Positions 18,910-27,472 of a stretch of 64,000 nucleotides of DNA are shown here, in pieces. The notes below the pieces were generated by a model. That model was not told the DNA's origin. It did not search any database and was given only the letters and a program-made list of their open reading frames with translations. The number at the start of each line of letters is the position of its first letter. Position 1 is the stretch's first letter. The position numbers and the translations under genes were made by a program. This stretch comes from an uncultured Draconibacterium sp. (lineage in GTDB: Bacteria > Bacteroidota > Bacteroidia > Bacteroidales > Prolixibacteraceae). The stretch lies in contig NZ_OY781982.1 of the NCBI RefSeq assembly GCF_963677565.1, positions 62,001 through 126,000 of the forward strand, written 5' to 3'.

Positions 18910-20064
18910 ATGATTGTACCACTTCGTAAATGTCTCGTCCCTGAGTTTATATTGGGAGATGGTGCTACTAACCTAGCCAATCGATATATTAAATTTTTTA
19001 ATCCAAAAAAAGTTCTGGTTGTTACGGATAGAGGACTAAAAAAAACAAAGCTGGTTTCAAACGTTGAGAAACAATTAAAGGCTGATAATATTTCCTACTG
19101 CATTTATGATAATATATCGCCAAATCCGCGGGATTATGAAGTAATGGAAGGTGCGGATGTATATCGTAAAGAAGACTGTAACGTTATTCTTGCAATTGGA
19201 GGAGGAAGTCCTACAGATGCTGCCAAAGGAATTGGGATTGTTAGCACCAACCACCATCATATTAAAAGCTTTGAAGGCGTCGATAAGATTTTGGCCCCTA
19301 TGCCTCCTTTGGTGTGTATTCCTACAACTGCCGGAACATCGGCCGACATTTCGCAGTTTGCCATAATTTTAGATACCGAACTAAAAACAAAATTGGCAAT
19401 AATAAGTAAAACGGTTGTCCCCGACACCTCCCTAATTGACGCAGAAACAACCTTAACAATGGATAAAGAGCTGACAGCTGCCACTGGTATAGATGCCTTG
19501 GTGCACGCCATTGAAGCTTATGTTTCTACGGCCAGTTCAGTCATAACTGATATGAATGCATTGGAAGCCATAAAGCTTGTAAAACAATATCTTCCACTAA
19601 CAATAAAATCGCCATTAAACCTTGAATACCGAAATAAAATGATGCTGGCAAGCTTATTGGCCGGAATTGCTTTCTCAAATGCCAGCCTTGGACTTGTACA
19701 TGCCATGGCCCATGCATTAGGAGGCCTAAAGGATGCACCTCACGGCATGTGTAATGCCATCCTTTTAGATCATGTTATTGATTTCAATTTCGAATCTGCT
19801 ACCAATAAATATGTCGATATTGGAAATGCATTTGGAATAAACTTAGATAGTTCAAATCCTGCTTCAAGCAAGGCACTTCTTATTGAAGCATTACAGGAAT
19901 TCAAACACATTTGTGGTATTCAACCGGGGCTAAAACAAATTGGCCTTAAAAAAGCGGATTTCAGAGAACTAGCTCAAAAAGCTTATAACGATTCGTGTAT
20001 TGTTACTAACCCGAAAGATGCTGAGATAGCAGATATTGAGAAAATACTTGAATATGCCTGGTAG
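18910..20064 (+). CDS. Iron-containing alcohol dehydrogenase
   Basis: Group III, metal-dependent NAD(P)-linked alcohol dehydrogenase of 384 residues. Visible motifs: the nucleotide-binding AIGGGSPTDAAKGIGI (about 95-110), IPTTAGTSAD (about 137-146), the metal-site GIDALVHAIEAYVS (about 195-208), GLVHAMAHALGG (about 262-273) and APHGMCNAILL, which supply the metal-binding histidines. It lacks an aldehyde-dehydrogenase half, so it is not AdhE. Its end overlaps the start of the downstream histidine kinase by 11 nt, so the two are translationally coupled. The physiological alcohol is unknown. Confidence 0.92.
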   Translation: MIVPLRKCLVPEFILGDGATNLANRYIKFFNPKKVLVVTDRGLKKTKLVSNVEKQLKADNISYCIYDNISPNPRDYEVMEGADVYRKEDCNVILAIGGGSPTDAAKGIGIVSTNHHHIKSFEGVDKILAPMPPLVCIPTTAGTSADISQFAIILDTELKTKLAIISKTVVPDTSLIDAETTLTMDKELTAATGIDALVHAIEAYVSTASSVITDMNALEAIKLVKQYLPLTIKSPLNLEYRNKMMLASLLAGIAFSNASLGLVHAMAHALGGLKDAPHGMCNAILLDHVIDFNFESATNKYVDIGNAFGINLDSSNPASSKALLIEALQEFKHICGIQPGLKQIGLKKADFRELAQKAYNDSCIVTNPKDAEIADIEKILEYAW

Positions 20065-21379
20065 AAGAAGATCAGACATACGAGATAAAATTATCGGACT
20101 GGGAGAAAACTCGCATAAAAAAAGCTATTATCCTCAGCTCGTTGATCAGCTTGAAGAAATAAAACGTCAGAAAGAGTCGCTGGAGAAAAAAAACCACGAA
20201 CTCAAAAATCTTCTTGAACAATTATCTCTGTCTAAAGAAAAGGCTGAAGAATCAGAACGATTAAAATCAGCATTTCTGGCAAACATGAGCCACGAAATAA
20301 GAACGCCTATGAATGGGATAATGGGTTTTACTGACCTGTTGAAAAAACCGGGACTATCATTTGAAGAACACCAACAATTTATCGAGATTATTCAGAAAAG
20401 TGGTGAGCGCATGCTAAACACCATTAATGATATTATTGATATCTCAAAGATTGATGCAGGGCAAATTGAGGTACATTTTACAACCATTAATTTGCGTGAA
20501 GAATTAGAATCATTTTACAATTTCTTTTATCCTCAAGCTGCGAAAAAAACAATTGACCTGAAAGTAACAAATCGTTTAACCGCTAACCAGGAAACATTCA
20601 TAACCGATGCAACAAAATTCAGTTCAATAATTACAAACCTTGTTCGTAACGCATTAAAATATACATTTTCAGGTTCTATCGAAGTTTTATTTGAAAAGAA
20701 GGATAATTTTTTCTTTTGCTATGTAAAAGATACCGGTATTGGAATCCCTGAAGACCGGAAACAGGCCATTTTCGAAAGGTTTATTCAAGGAGACATTCAG
20801 GATAAAAGGGCACTTGAAGGCTCTGGGCTGGGACTGGCAATAGCTAAATCTTATGTAGATATACTTGATGGTAAAATATGGTTTGAATCTGTAGAAGGAA
20901 AAGGTACAACCTTTTTTGTGAACCTGCCATGGAAGGACAAAAATGCTAACTTAAACCAGGAAACGAAAAACAAAAAGGCAATTGATGTAATTGAATCAAA
21001 GTTAAGCATGCTACCTTCAAAATTTAAGGTATTAATTGTAGAAGACGATAAAGTAAATGCCCTGTATTTAAACATGTTGTTAAAAAAACACTGCTCCGAA
21101 TTATTATTAGCTACCGGAGGTGTGGAAGCCGTAGAAAAAGTGCGAAACAACCCGGATATTGACTTGGTTCTTCTTGATATAAAAATCCCGGATATAAATG
21201 GTTACATGGCTGCTGACGAAATAAGAAAGTTTAACAAACATGTAATTATAATAGCTCAAACAGCATATGCTTTTCCGGGCGACAAACAAAAAGCTATTGC
21301 AAAAGGATTCAATGATTACATGGTAAAACCTTTAAACAAAAACGATCTGTTGGCAACAATTGCAAAACACATAAAATAA
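20054..21379 (+). CDS. Soluble hybrid histidine kinase with C-terminal receiver
   Basis: A 441-residue kinase from the ATG at 20054, which overlaps the alcohol dehydrogenase stop by 11 nt; an alternative TTG at 20036 is less likely. There is no membrane segment and no recognisable sensor domain: residues about 30-72 are a charged coiled coil, followed by HisKA (phospho-acceptor His80 in NMSHEIRTPMNG), HATPase (N-box Asn199, DTGIGIP 226-232, GSGLGLAI from 257) and a receiver domain (phospho-acceptor Asp375 in LVLLDIKIPD). Coupling to a dehydrogenase gene suggests cytoplasmic or metabolic sensing, which is inference. The output partner is unknown. Confidence 0.92.
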   Translation: MPGRRRSDIRDKIIGLGENSHKKSYYPQLVDQLEEIKRQKESLEKKNHELKNLLEQLSLSKEKAEESERLKSAFLANMSHEIRTPMNGIMGFTDLLKKPGLSFEEHQQFIEIIQKSGERMLNTINDIIDISKIDAGQIEVHFTTINLREELESFYNFFYPQAAKKTIDLKVTNRLTANQETFITDATKFSSIITNLVRNALKYTFSGSIEVLFEKKDNFFFCYVKDTGIGIPEDRKQAIFERFIQGDIQDKRALEGSGLGLAIAKSYVDILDGKIWFESVEGKGTTFFVNLPWKDKNANLNQETKNKKAIDVIESKLSMLPSKFKVLIVEDDKVNALYLNMLLKKHCSELLLATGGVEAVEKVRNNPDIDLVLLDIKIPDINGYMAADEIRKFNKHVIIIAQTAYAFPGDKQKAIAKGFNDYMVKPLNKNDLLATIAKHIK

Positions 21380-21438
21380 TACTGCAAAAACAGATTTTGC
21401 TCCTCTGTGCTTACCCAAAATTATTCCCTACTTTTCAT

Positions 21439-21446
21439 TAACTTTG
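21439..21446 (+). promoter_or_regulatory. Minus-7 box of the TonB receptor gene
   Basis: An exact TAnnTTTG box (TAACTTTG), 22 nt before the ATG at 21468. No convincing TTTG minus-33 box is seen at the right distance. Confidence 0.45.
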
Positions 21447-21467
21447 ATAAACAGAAAACAGCCGGTA

Positions 21468-23546
21468 ATGAAAACAGTTTGGCGAACATTTCTATTATTT
21501 CTTTTTCTAATGGGATTATTGTCTTCAAGGATTTTATATGCCCAAATGCCAATTGAACAACAAGACACTACTCTATTACGTGATAAAATAGAAGAAATAA
21601 CCATTACTGCTTTTCGCTCGCCATACAATGTTTTCAACACTCCTGCCCCTGTAAATCTTATTCTTCCGCAGCAACTTGAATCGGGCGATGCCCTTACTCC
21701 CATTGATGCCTTAAATCGAGTTCCCGGCATTTTAATGCACCACGGAACATTCAATACCAATCGTTTAACCATTCGGGGAATTGGATCACGCACACCATAC
21801 GGCACCAATAAAATAAAGGCCTATTTTGGTGAGATTCCGCTTACAACTGGCGACGGCGAAACCATTTTAGAAGATCTTGAAAACAGCTCTATTCAGCGTT
21901 TGGAAATTATAAAAGGGCCCTCATCAAGTTTATATGGAGCCGGGTTGGCTGGAGTACTTCTTTTTCACCCCAAAACAGTAGTAAAAGATTTTGTACAAAA
22001 CGAATCGACAGTTGCTTCGTTTGGTACCTACAAAAATACGTTAAGTGCAGGCGTGAATAATGATAAGTTGAATATTTACGCGCTTGGATCATTATTATCG
22101 AGTGATGGTTATCGTGAAAATAATTCCACAAAACGGGGTAATTTTCTAATCAATTCCATTTATAATTTCTCCGAGAAATCGAACCTGCAAGTTCTGGCAA
22201 AAGCCACCAAAATGAAAGGTTATATTCCAAGTTCTCTCGATTGGGAAACCTATCAGAATAATCCGCAGAGTGCTGCAGCGAACTGGGCCGGCATTAAGGG
22301 ATACGAAGAATATACCAATGCGCAGTTTGGTGCATCCTTCAATCGTTTTACGCTTAGTGAAGGCAAAATATCGGCAGGTATTTTTGGAAGCTTTCGTAAA
22401 CTCGACGAGTTACGCCCTTTTAACCGGCTCGAAGAATCATCTGATTACATTGGTTGGCGAGCCTATATGCAAAAAGTGGTTACAAGCGATGACCTTCGTT
22501 TGGTTATGACTTCCGGAATTGAAATGTTTCGCGAAACCTACGACTGGCAAACATTTAGCAATGATGATAACTACTTACTATCAGATAATAACGAGAAAAG
22601 ACAATACGAAAATCTTTTTGTTCAGCTCGAATCGAATATCAAAAACCGGGTATTTATTTCAACCGGTTTAAACGGAAACATTACCCGCTTTAAATACACC
22701 GATCATTTTCCTGAGAATGGCGACCAGTCGGGTAAGCGAAATTATAAACCCGTGTTCTCACCTCGTTTTGGAGTCAACGTTTTGTTAGGCGAAGAATATT
22801 CCATATTTAGCAATATTAGTCATGGATTTTCTACACCAACATTTGAAGAAACATTAATGCCGGAAGGCACGATAAATGAAGATATAAAACCGGAATCGGG
22901 CTGGAGTTTTGAAACAGGATTCAGGGCACAATTTACCAACCGCTTTAAACTTTCAGCAAGTTATTACCGCATTTATGTAAACAACTTACTGGTTGCGCAT
23001 CGTACCGGCGAAGATGCATATATTGGTGTAAATGCCGGACAATCGTTGCATCCCGGATTTGAAGCAGAATTCACGTGGGTAACCATAACACACAACAAAG
23101 AAGCCCTTTTAACCATTTATGGTAGTGCCACGCTGGCAAACTATCATTTTAAAGATTTTGACAACCTGGGTATCGACTATTCAGGAAAATTGCTTCCCGG
23201 TACTGCCAAAGAGATATATAGTATTGGTGGAAGTTTAGTTCCGCTGAAAAACCTATCTGTTAATATGCGGCACCACTATAACGGCAAGATGCCTGTAGAT
23301 GATGCCAACTCATCGTTTTCAGATGCTTTTGGCCTTACAAATACCGAAATACAATATAAAGCAAGAAAGGGTAATATTAAACTCGATTTGCGCGGCGGCA
23401 TCCAGAATATTTTTGATATTCATTACGCTTCAATGCTTGCCGTTAATGCACCTTCTTTTGGAGGAAATCCTCCACGTTATTATTATCCGGGAAATCCACG
23501 AAATTTCTATCTGAGCATTTTAATCGGTTTTGCGGCAAAAGAATAA
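21468..23546 (+). CDS. TonB-dependent outer membrane receptor
   Basis: A 692-residue outer-membrane receptor of the FecA/siderophore-receptor type, not of the SusC type: it lacks the carboxypeptidase-D domain and is much shorter. The ATG at 21468 places a normal signal peptide (TVWRTFLLFLFLMGLLSSRI) first. The plug (about 45-165) has PVNLILPQQLESGDALTPID and the GPSSSLYGAGLAGVLLF signature. The barrel follows (strands such as YSIFSNISHGFSTPTFEETL) and ends in a C-terminal strand, YLSILIGFAAKE. It has its own promoter box. Ligand (iron chelate, cobalamin or other) cannot be assigned. Confidence 0.9.
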   Translation: MKTVWRTFLLFLFLMGLLSSRILYAQMPIEQQDTTLLRDKIEEITITAFRSPYNVFNTPAPVNLILPQQLESGDALTPIDALNRVPGILMHHGTFNTNRLTIRGIGSRTPYGTNKIKAYFGEIPLTTGDGETILEDLENSSIQRLEIIKGPSSSLYGAGLAGVLLFHPKTVVKDFVQNESTVASFGTYKNTLSAGVNNDKLNIYALGSLLSSDGYRENNSTKRGNFLINSIYNFSEKSNLQVLAKATKMKGYIPSSLDWETYQNNPQSAAANWAGIKGYEEYTNAQFGASFNRFTLSEGKISAGIFGSFRKLDELRPFNRLEESSDYIGWRAYMQKVVTSDDLRLVMTSGIEMFRETYDWQTFSNDDNYLLSDNNEKRQYENLFVQLESNIKNRVFISTGLNGNITRFKYTDHFPENGDQSGKRNYKPVFSPRFGVNVLLGEEYSIFSNISHGFSTPTFEETLMPEGTINEDIKPESGWSFETGFRAQFTNRFKLSASYYRIYVNNLLVAHRTGEDAYIGVNAGQSLHPGFEAEFTWVTITHNKEALLTIYGSATLANYHFKDFDNLGIDYSGKLLPGTAKEIYSIGGSLVPLKNLSVNMRHHYNGKMPVDDANSSFSDAFGLTNTEIQYKARKGNIKLDLRGGIQNIFDIHYASMLAVNAPSFGGNPPRYYYPGNPRNFYLSILIGFAAKE

Positions 23547-23574
23547 GCTTTTTCTCTACCGACTTTTCGATATA

Positions 23575-25491
23575 CTATTTTGCAATAATTTTAATGGTCG
23601 TTCTACGATTTAGTCTACGACCTTCAACTGTTTCATTGCTTGCTACGGGTTTTGTATCGCCATAACCTTCTGATTGTAAACGACCGGTTGAAATACCATT
23701 TTCAACCAGGTAATCCACCACAGATTTTGCTCTTAATTTTGAAAGTTCAAGGTTACTTTCCGTGTTACCCGAGCTATCGGTATGTCCCTGAATTTCCACT
23801 TTCAACCCGTTGTTAGTCTTAAGAAAATCGACCAGCTTCTGAAGTTCCGGTTCCGATTCGGCAAGAATGGCAAACGAATCGGTTTCATAATAAATGTTGT
23901 ACAAATCCATTTCTGCGCCAACCTCTATTGGTTCCAATTCAATGTTAAGAATAAACGGATCAGTCAAAGAGTTTTCATCGGCAAGACGCATTGAATGAGA
24001 GTAGAACATAAATCCATCTTCCGAAACATTAAATGCATAATTACGCCCAACAGGCAGAGCCAGCATAATCTGTCCTTTTTCATCAGCTTTTTCGATGCGA
24101 GGTTCGGTTACTGCTGAATTTAGGTTTACCAACTCTATTTCAGCCATAATAGGCTGCGCTGTTGCTTTATTGGTAACTTTTGCCTTTATATAAGTTACCG
24201 GACGCGGCTGCAAACCACGATCGAGATTAAAAGAAAAAATGTCAAGCCCGTTATCCGATTCTCTTGCTGACGAAAAATATGCAACATCGCCTATCGAACT
24301 GATTGTCAACCCCATATCATCCTGATAGGTATTTATTGGATAACCCATGTTTTGCAAATTCTCCACCTGTCCGTTGTCGTTTATTTCGGCTGTAAACAAA
24401 TCGAGTCCGCCCATACCAACATGCGTATCGGAGGCGAAGTAAAAATTATGGTTGTTGGCATGTATAAACGGCGATATCTCATCACCTGAAGTATTCAGTG
24501 CCTCCATGTTTTCCGGTTTACCCCATTCCGGTTTTCCATTGTCGGAAAAACCATTAAACGCAATTCGCCAGATATCTTTTTGTCCTTTTCCGCCATTTCG
24601 ATTACTCGAGAAATAAAGGTATCTGTTATCCGATGAAAGAGACGGTTGCCCTTCCCACGATGAAGTGTTTAACGGAGCACCTGCATTTTGCGGCTCAGTC
24701 CATTTTCCTTCAACTAAACGAGAAAAATAGATATCGCAACTTCCCAATCCATCCGCTCGATTACAAGCCGTAAAGAACAATATTTTTGCATCGGCCGATA
24801 AGGTTTGTGCCCCCTCATTATCGCTGGTGTTTACCTCACTTATTGGCACAGCATTATCCCAATTAAACGAATCAATCTCAGCCATAAAAAAATCTTCCTG
24901 TGGCCGGCCTCCGTCTTTCATTAAACGGGTAAAAACCAAATGTTTTCCATCTAGCGACGGTGTTGGCCAGTACTCATCGTTCGGTGTATTTATTTCGTCG
25001 CCCAAATTGGTGGGTTCAAAAGCTACCGGATTTTCAATGCTGTTTATGGCAAACCGACAACTGGCAATTTTACACGCTAAAAGAAATTGTCGCTTTTCCG
25101 GAATATTCTTGTTCTCCTTATATTTTTCGTAGAAACTGAGTGCCTCGGAATACATGCCCAGTTTATAAAATGATTCGCCCAATCGGAAATCAATCAACGG
25201 ATTGTCATCCAACTCCACGGCTTTGGTCAGATGTTTTATTTCCAGGCGAGTGGAATCAATGTCCTTGTATATTTCAGCTAATAAAAGATAGGCATTGGCA
25301 TATTCCGGATCTTTCTGTAAAAGTTTATTCGATGTTTCGATAGCTGCCTTATAATTATCCTCAACATAATACTTTCGGGCCTCTTCAAATAATTTATCTG
25401 AACGTTTCGTGTCCTGCGCCTGCGCATTTACCCACAAAGTAGCACAGACAAGTATTAGAACAATATTTTTTAATCTATTAATCGATAACAT
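23575..25491 (-). CDS. PorE-like TPR / PD40 / OmpA protein
   Basis: A 638-residue envelope protein with four parts: a signal peptide (IVLILVCATLWVNAQAQ), TPR repeats (about 30-135, with YVEDNYKAAIETSNKLL), a PD40 propeller (about 155-420, repeated YLYFSSNRNGG-type blades), a carboxypeptidase-D-like beta domain (about 430-505, ending near YAFNVSEDGFMFYS) and a C-terminal OmpA domain that binds peptidoglycan (EIQGHTDSSGNTESNLELSK, then RLNRRTTIKI). This order is that of PorE, a type IX secretion accessory protein, and of related Bacteroidota proteins. Unlike PorE it has no lipobox, so it is probably a periplasmic or secreted relative. It converges on the TonB receptor gene. Confidence 0.85.
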   Translation of the reverse strand: MLSINRLKNIVLILVCATLWVNAQAQDTKRSDKLFEEARKYYVEDNYKAAIETSNKLLQKDPEYANAYLLLAEIYKDIDSTRLEIKHLTKAVELDDNPLIDFRLGESFYKLGMYSEALSFYEKYKENKNIPEKRQFLLACKIASCRFAINSIENPVAFEPTNLGDEINTPNDEYWPTPSLDGKHLVFTRLMKDGGRPQEDFFMAEIDSFNWDNAVPISEVNTSDNEGAQTLSADAKILFFTACNRADGLGSCDIYFSRLVEGKWTEPQNAGAPLNTSSWEGQPSLSSDNRYLYFSSNRNGGKGQKDIWRIAFNGFSDNGKPEWGKPENMEALNTSGDEISPFIHANNHNFYFASDTHVGMGGLDLFTAEINDNGQVENLQNMGYPINTYQDDMGLTISSIGDVAYFSSARESDNGLDIFSFNLDRGLQPRPVTYIKAKVTNKATAQPIMAEIELVNLNSAVTEPRIEKADEKGQIMLALPVGRNYAFNVSEDGFMFYSHSMRLADENSLTDPFILNIELEPIEVGAEMDLYNIYYETDSFAILAESEPELQKLVDFLKTNNGLKVEIQGHTDSSGNTESNLELSKLRAKSVVDYLVENGISTGRLQSEGYGDTKPVASNETVEGRRLNRRTTIKIIAK

Positions 25492-25634
25492 ATTACAAAC
25501 ACTTTCGTATAAAAACTCAATTTGGTAAAAATAATAAACGATTGATTCGTTTTATTTATTTTTTTTCTATTTTACCTGCGTAAATTTATTTATTCTAACG
25601 ATTTAAATTCTAATTACATTGGTTTGCTGACGTG

Positions 25635-25814
25635 ATGAAAAAGAAAGTAAACAAAACCCGATTCCCCGAATTAGACAAATTCGACCGTAAACAAAACAAA
25701 CACGCCGGATCGCGTGACAAAAGTTCTAAACAAAAATTTTCTATTTACGACGAGTTCGATGAAGATGACGATATTCTTGATTATTCATCTGAATTCGACG
25801 ACGAAGAAGAATAA
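25635..25814 (+). CDS. Small protein with basic N-half and acidic C-half
   Basis: A 59-residue open frame from the ATG at 25635 (a GTG lies one codon earlier). The first 36 residues are strongly basic (Lys/Arg rich, KFDRKQNKHAGSRDK); the last 22 are almost entirely acidic (FDEDDDILDYSSEFDDEEE). No known domain is recognised. Sharp charge separation is the kind of composition found in small RNA- or ribosome-associated proteins, but this is only a guess. It stands alone between divergent and convergent neighbours. Confidence 0.6.
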   Translation: MKKKVNKTRFPELDKFDRKQNKHAGSRDKSSKQKFSIYDEFDEDDDILDYSSEFDDEEE

Positions 25815-25868
25815 ATCAGCAGAACACCATATCATTTTATTATTCAGTAAGCATAGGCTGCAGAACGA

Positions 25869-26351
25869 CTAGTCGTAAAATGCCTCAGAACCGGGGTATT
25901 GGTATCGGGCTTTGGCTATTTTCTCGGGAAAAACAAAGTACGAAAGCACTGCTTTTGCACATTCTTCGCCTGCTCCGTCGTATAGTGACGCGCTTATTTT
26001 TGCAGTCCGCCCCTCGTGCGATTCCAGTTTTCCTTTTATGGTAACTTCGCCTTTTGAAACTTTTACCGGTTTTAAGTAACTCACCTGCATATCGCTGGTT
26101 ACACCGGCCGTTTTTAGTTTTAACATTACAACCCAACCACCAATCTCGTCGAGTAAAGTAGCCTGAATTCCACCGTGCAAAACACCAATCCAGCCTTCGT
26201 AACTACGCTCTGGTTTCCATTTAGTGATAATCTCGTCACCATCTTCCCAGAACTCGAGCTGCAGGCCCGCACTGTTGTATGGCGAACAGGCGAAACAATT
26301 GTATTCACCTATGTTTTTTGGATCTTTCCAGGGATTTTTGATTTTTTTCAT
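25869..26351 (-). CDS. PaaI-type hotdog-fold thioesterase
   Basis: A 160-residue acyl-CoA thioesterase-like protein. The hotdog core runs from about residue 40 to 140, with the family signature GVLHGGIQATLLDEIGGWV (about 57-75), where the His-Gly-Gly and Asp-Glu residues form the active site, followed by VSYLKPVKVSKGEVTIKG. The N-terminal Cys-Phe-Ala-Cys segment (residues 19-22) resembles that of the YbgC/PaaI relatives with a leading CFAC motif. Substrate unknown. It is downstream of the SPFH gene but separated from it by a terminator. Confidence 0.87.
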   Translation of the reverse strand: MKKIKNPWKDPKNIGEYNCFACSPYNSAGLQLEFWEDGDEIITKWKPERSYEGWIGVLHGGIQATLLDEIGGWVVMLKLKTAGVTSDMQVSYLKPVKVSKGEVTIKGKLESHEGRTAKISASLYDGAGEECAKAVLSYFVFPEKIAKARYQYPGSEAFYD

Positions 26352-26431
26352 CGTTTAATTAACATTTGCGAGCGACTCCCTTTCGTAACTTCCTTACAAG
26401 AAGGGTTAGAAAGTTAGCTTCAATAAATATT

Positions 26432-26465
26432 CTGTAAACAAAACGAGCCGGTAAAAACCAGCTCG
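26432..26465 (-). terminator. Intrinsic terminator of the SPFH/prohibitin gene
   Basis: CGAGCCGGT (26444-26452) pairs with ACCAGCTCG (26457-26465) apart from one internal mismatch, with an AAAA loop. Read on the minus strand it is followed by TTTTGTTT. It lies 23 bp past the stop. Confidence 0.75.
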
Positions 26466-26487
26466 CTATATAATTTATTTTAATTTT

Positions 26488-27306
26488 CTAATTATTACCT
26501 AAGATTAAAGGCAGTCCGTCTTTTCCGCTTCCAATTACAACAACTTTCGAATTTGGCGACTCAGCCAGCGATGTTGTAGCTTCAATACCACGTTGTTTTA
26601 GGATTTTATCCGTTAAACTGGCATTGATAATTCGGTTGTAGTTTGCAATACCTTCTGCTTCAATTCTGCGTCGTTCAGCTTCCGACTCTTCACGTTTTAA
26701 GCGGAATTCGTATGCTAATGCTTCCTGTTCCTGCTGTAACTTATTTTCGATTGCTCCTTTAATCTGAGCAGGTAAATTAATCGAACGAATCAATAAAGCC
26801 CGCATGTCTATAAAATTTTCGCTTAAAACTTTTTTAGTTTCTGTAATTATAGTCTGCTCCACTTCTGCTCTTTTTGTTGAGTAAATTTCTTCGGCAGTGT
26901 AACGCCCTGCAACCTGACGAACTGAAGATCGAACTTCTGGAATAACCAGCACATTTATAAAGTTAACCCCAAATTGTTCGTGCAAAAATCCAATTTTACT
27001 ATACGAAGGATTAAAACGTACAGTAACATCAACATTTACCGAAAGTCCGTTTTTATCCAGAACATCCATTGTTTCGTCGCGCTGCTGTTCCCTAACATTG
27101 TAAATCTCTAACTCGTTCCATGGAGCAATAATATGGAATCCCTCTCCAAAAATATTTTCTTTATCCAAACCAGTGGTGTAAGGTTTAAAAATTACCGCCT
27201 TTTCACCGGGTTTTAATATTTTAAACATGCGGCCACCAAAAAGCAGCAATACAATTAACACAACGGCACCCAATACCAGATAAGATGATTTAAAATTGAA
27301 TTTCAT
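26488..27306 (-). CDS. SPFH/prohibitin-family membrane protein
   Basis: A 272-residue protein with one N-terminal membrane anchor (SYLVLGAVVLIVLLLFGGR) followed by a prohibitin-type SPFH domain (about 30-215: KPGEKAVIFKPYTTGLDKE, NVDVTVRFNPSYSKIGFLH, VRSSVRQVAGRYTAEEIYST) and a coiled coil rich in Glu and Arg (about 185-225). Such proteins form large membrane rings, often controlling proteases or membrane organisation. A near-consensus promoter is present upstream. Partner proteases such as FtsH are not in the window. Confidence 0.92.
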   Translation of the reverse strand: MKFNFKSSYLVLGAVVLIVLLLFGGRMFKILKPGEKAVIFKPYTTGLDKENIFGEGFHIIAPWNELEIYNVREQQRDETMDVLDKNGLSVNVDVTVRFNPSYSKIGFLHEQFGVNFINVLVIPEVRSSVRQVAGRYTAEEIYSTKRAEVEQTIITETKKVLSENFIDMRALLIRSINLPAQIKGAIENKLQQEQEALAYEFRLKREESEAERRRIEAEGIANYNRIINASLTDKILKQRGIEATTSLAESPNSKVVVIGSGKDGLPLILGNN

Positions 27307-27332
27307 AACCTTATTTCTTTTTAATGATTAGA

Positions 27333-27363
27333 CAAATGTACAAAGTTTAAAGAACGTTCGAAG
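27333..27363 (-). promoter_or_regulatory. Promoter of the SPFH gene
   Basis: On the minus strand an exact TACATTTG box (27340 to 27333) lies 18 bp after TTCG, a one-base variant of the minus-33 TTTG. Its distance to the start codon at 27306 is normal. Confidence 0.5.
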
Positions 27364-27422
27364 CCTAAATTATGTTTTATTTAAAAACCCGGATAAATGC
27401 ATTGTGTTGTAAGCTATTCTTT

Positions 27423-27430
27423 TAATTTTG
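27423..27430 (+). promoter_or_regulatory. Minus-7 box before the secreted amidotransferase-like gene
   Basis: An exact TAnnTTTG box (TAATTTTG). Transcription would begin near 27437, which rules out the ATG codons at 27431 and 27434 and supports the start at 27473. Confidence 0.5.
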
Positions 27431-27472
27431 ATGATGAAAATTCCGGTCTTAACAACAAGTAATTCAAATCTG

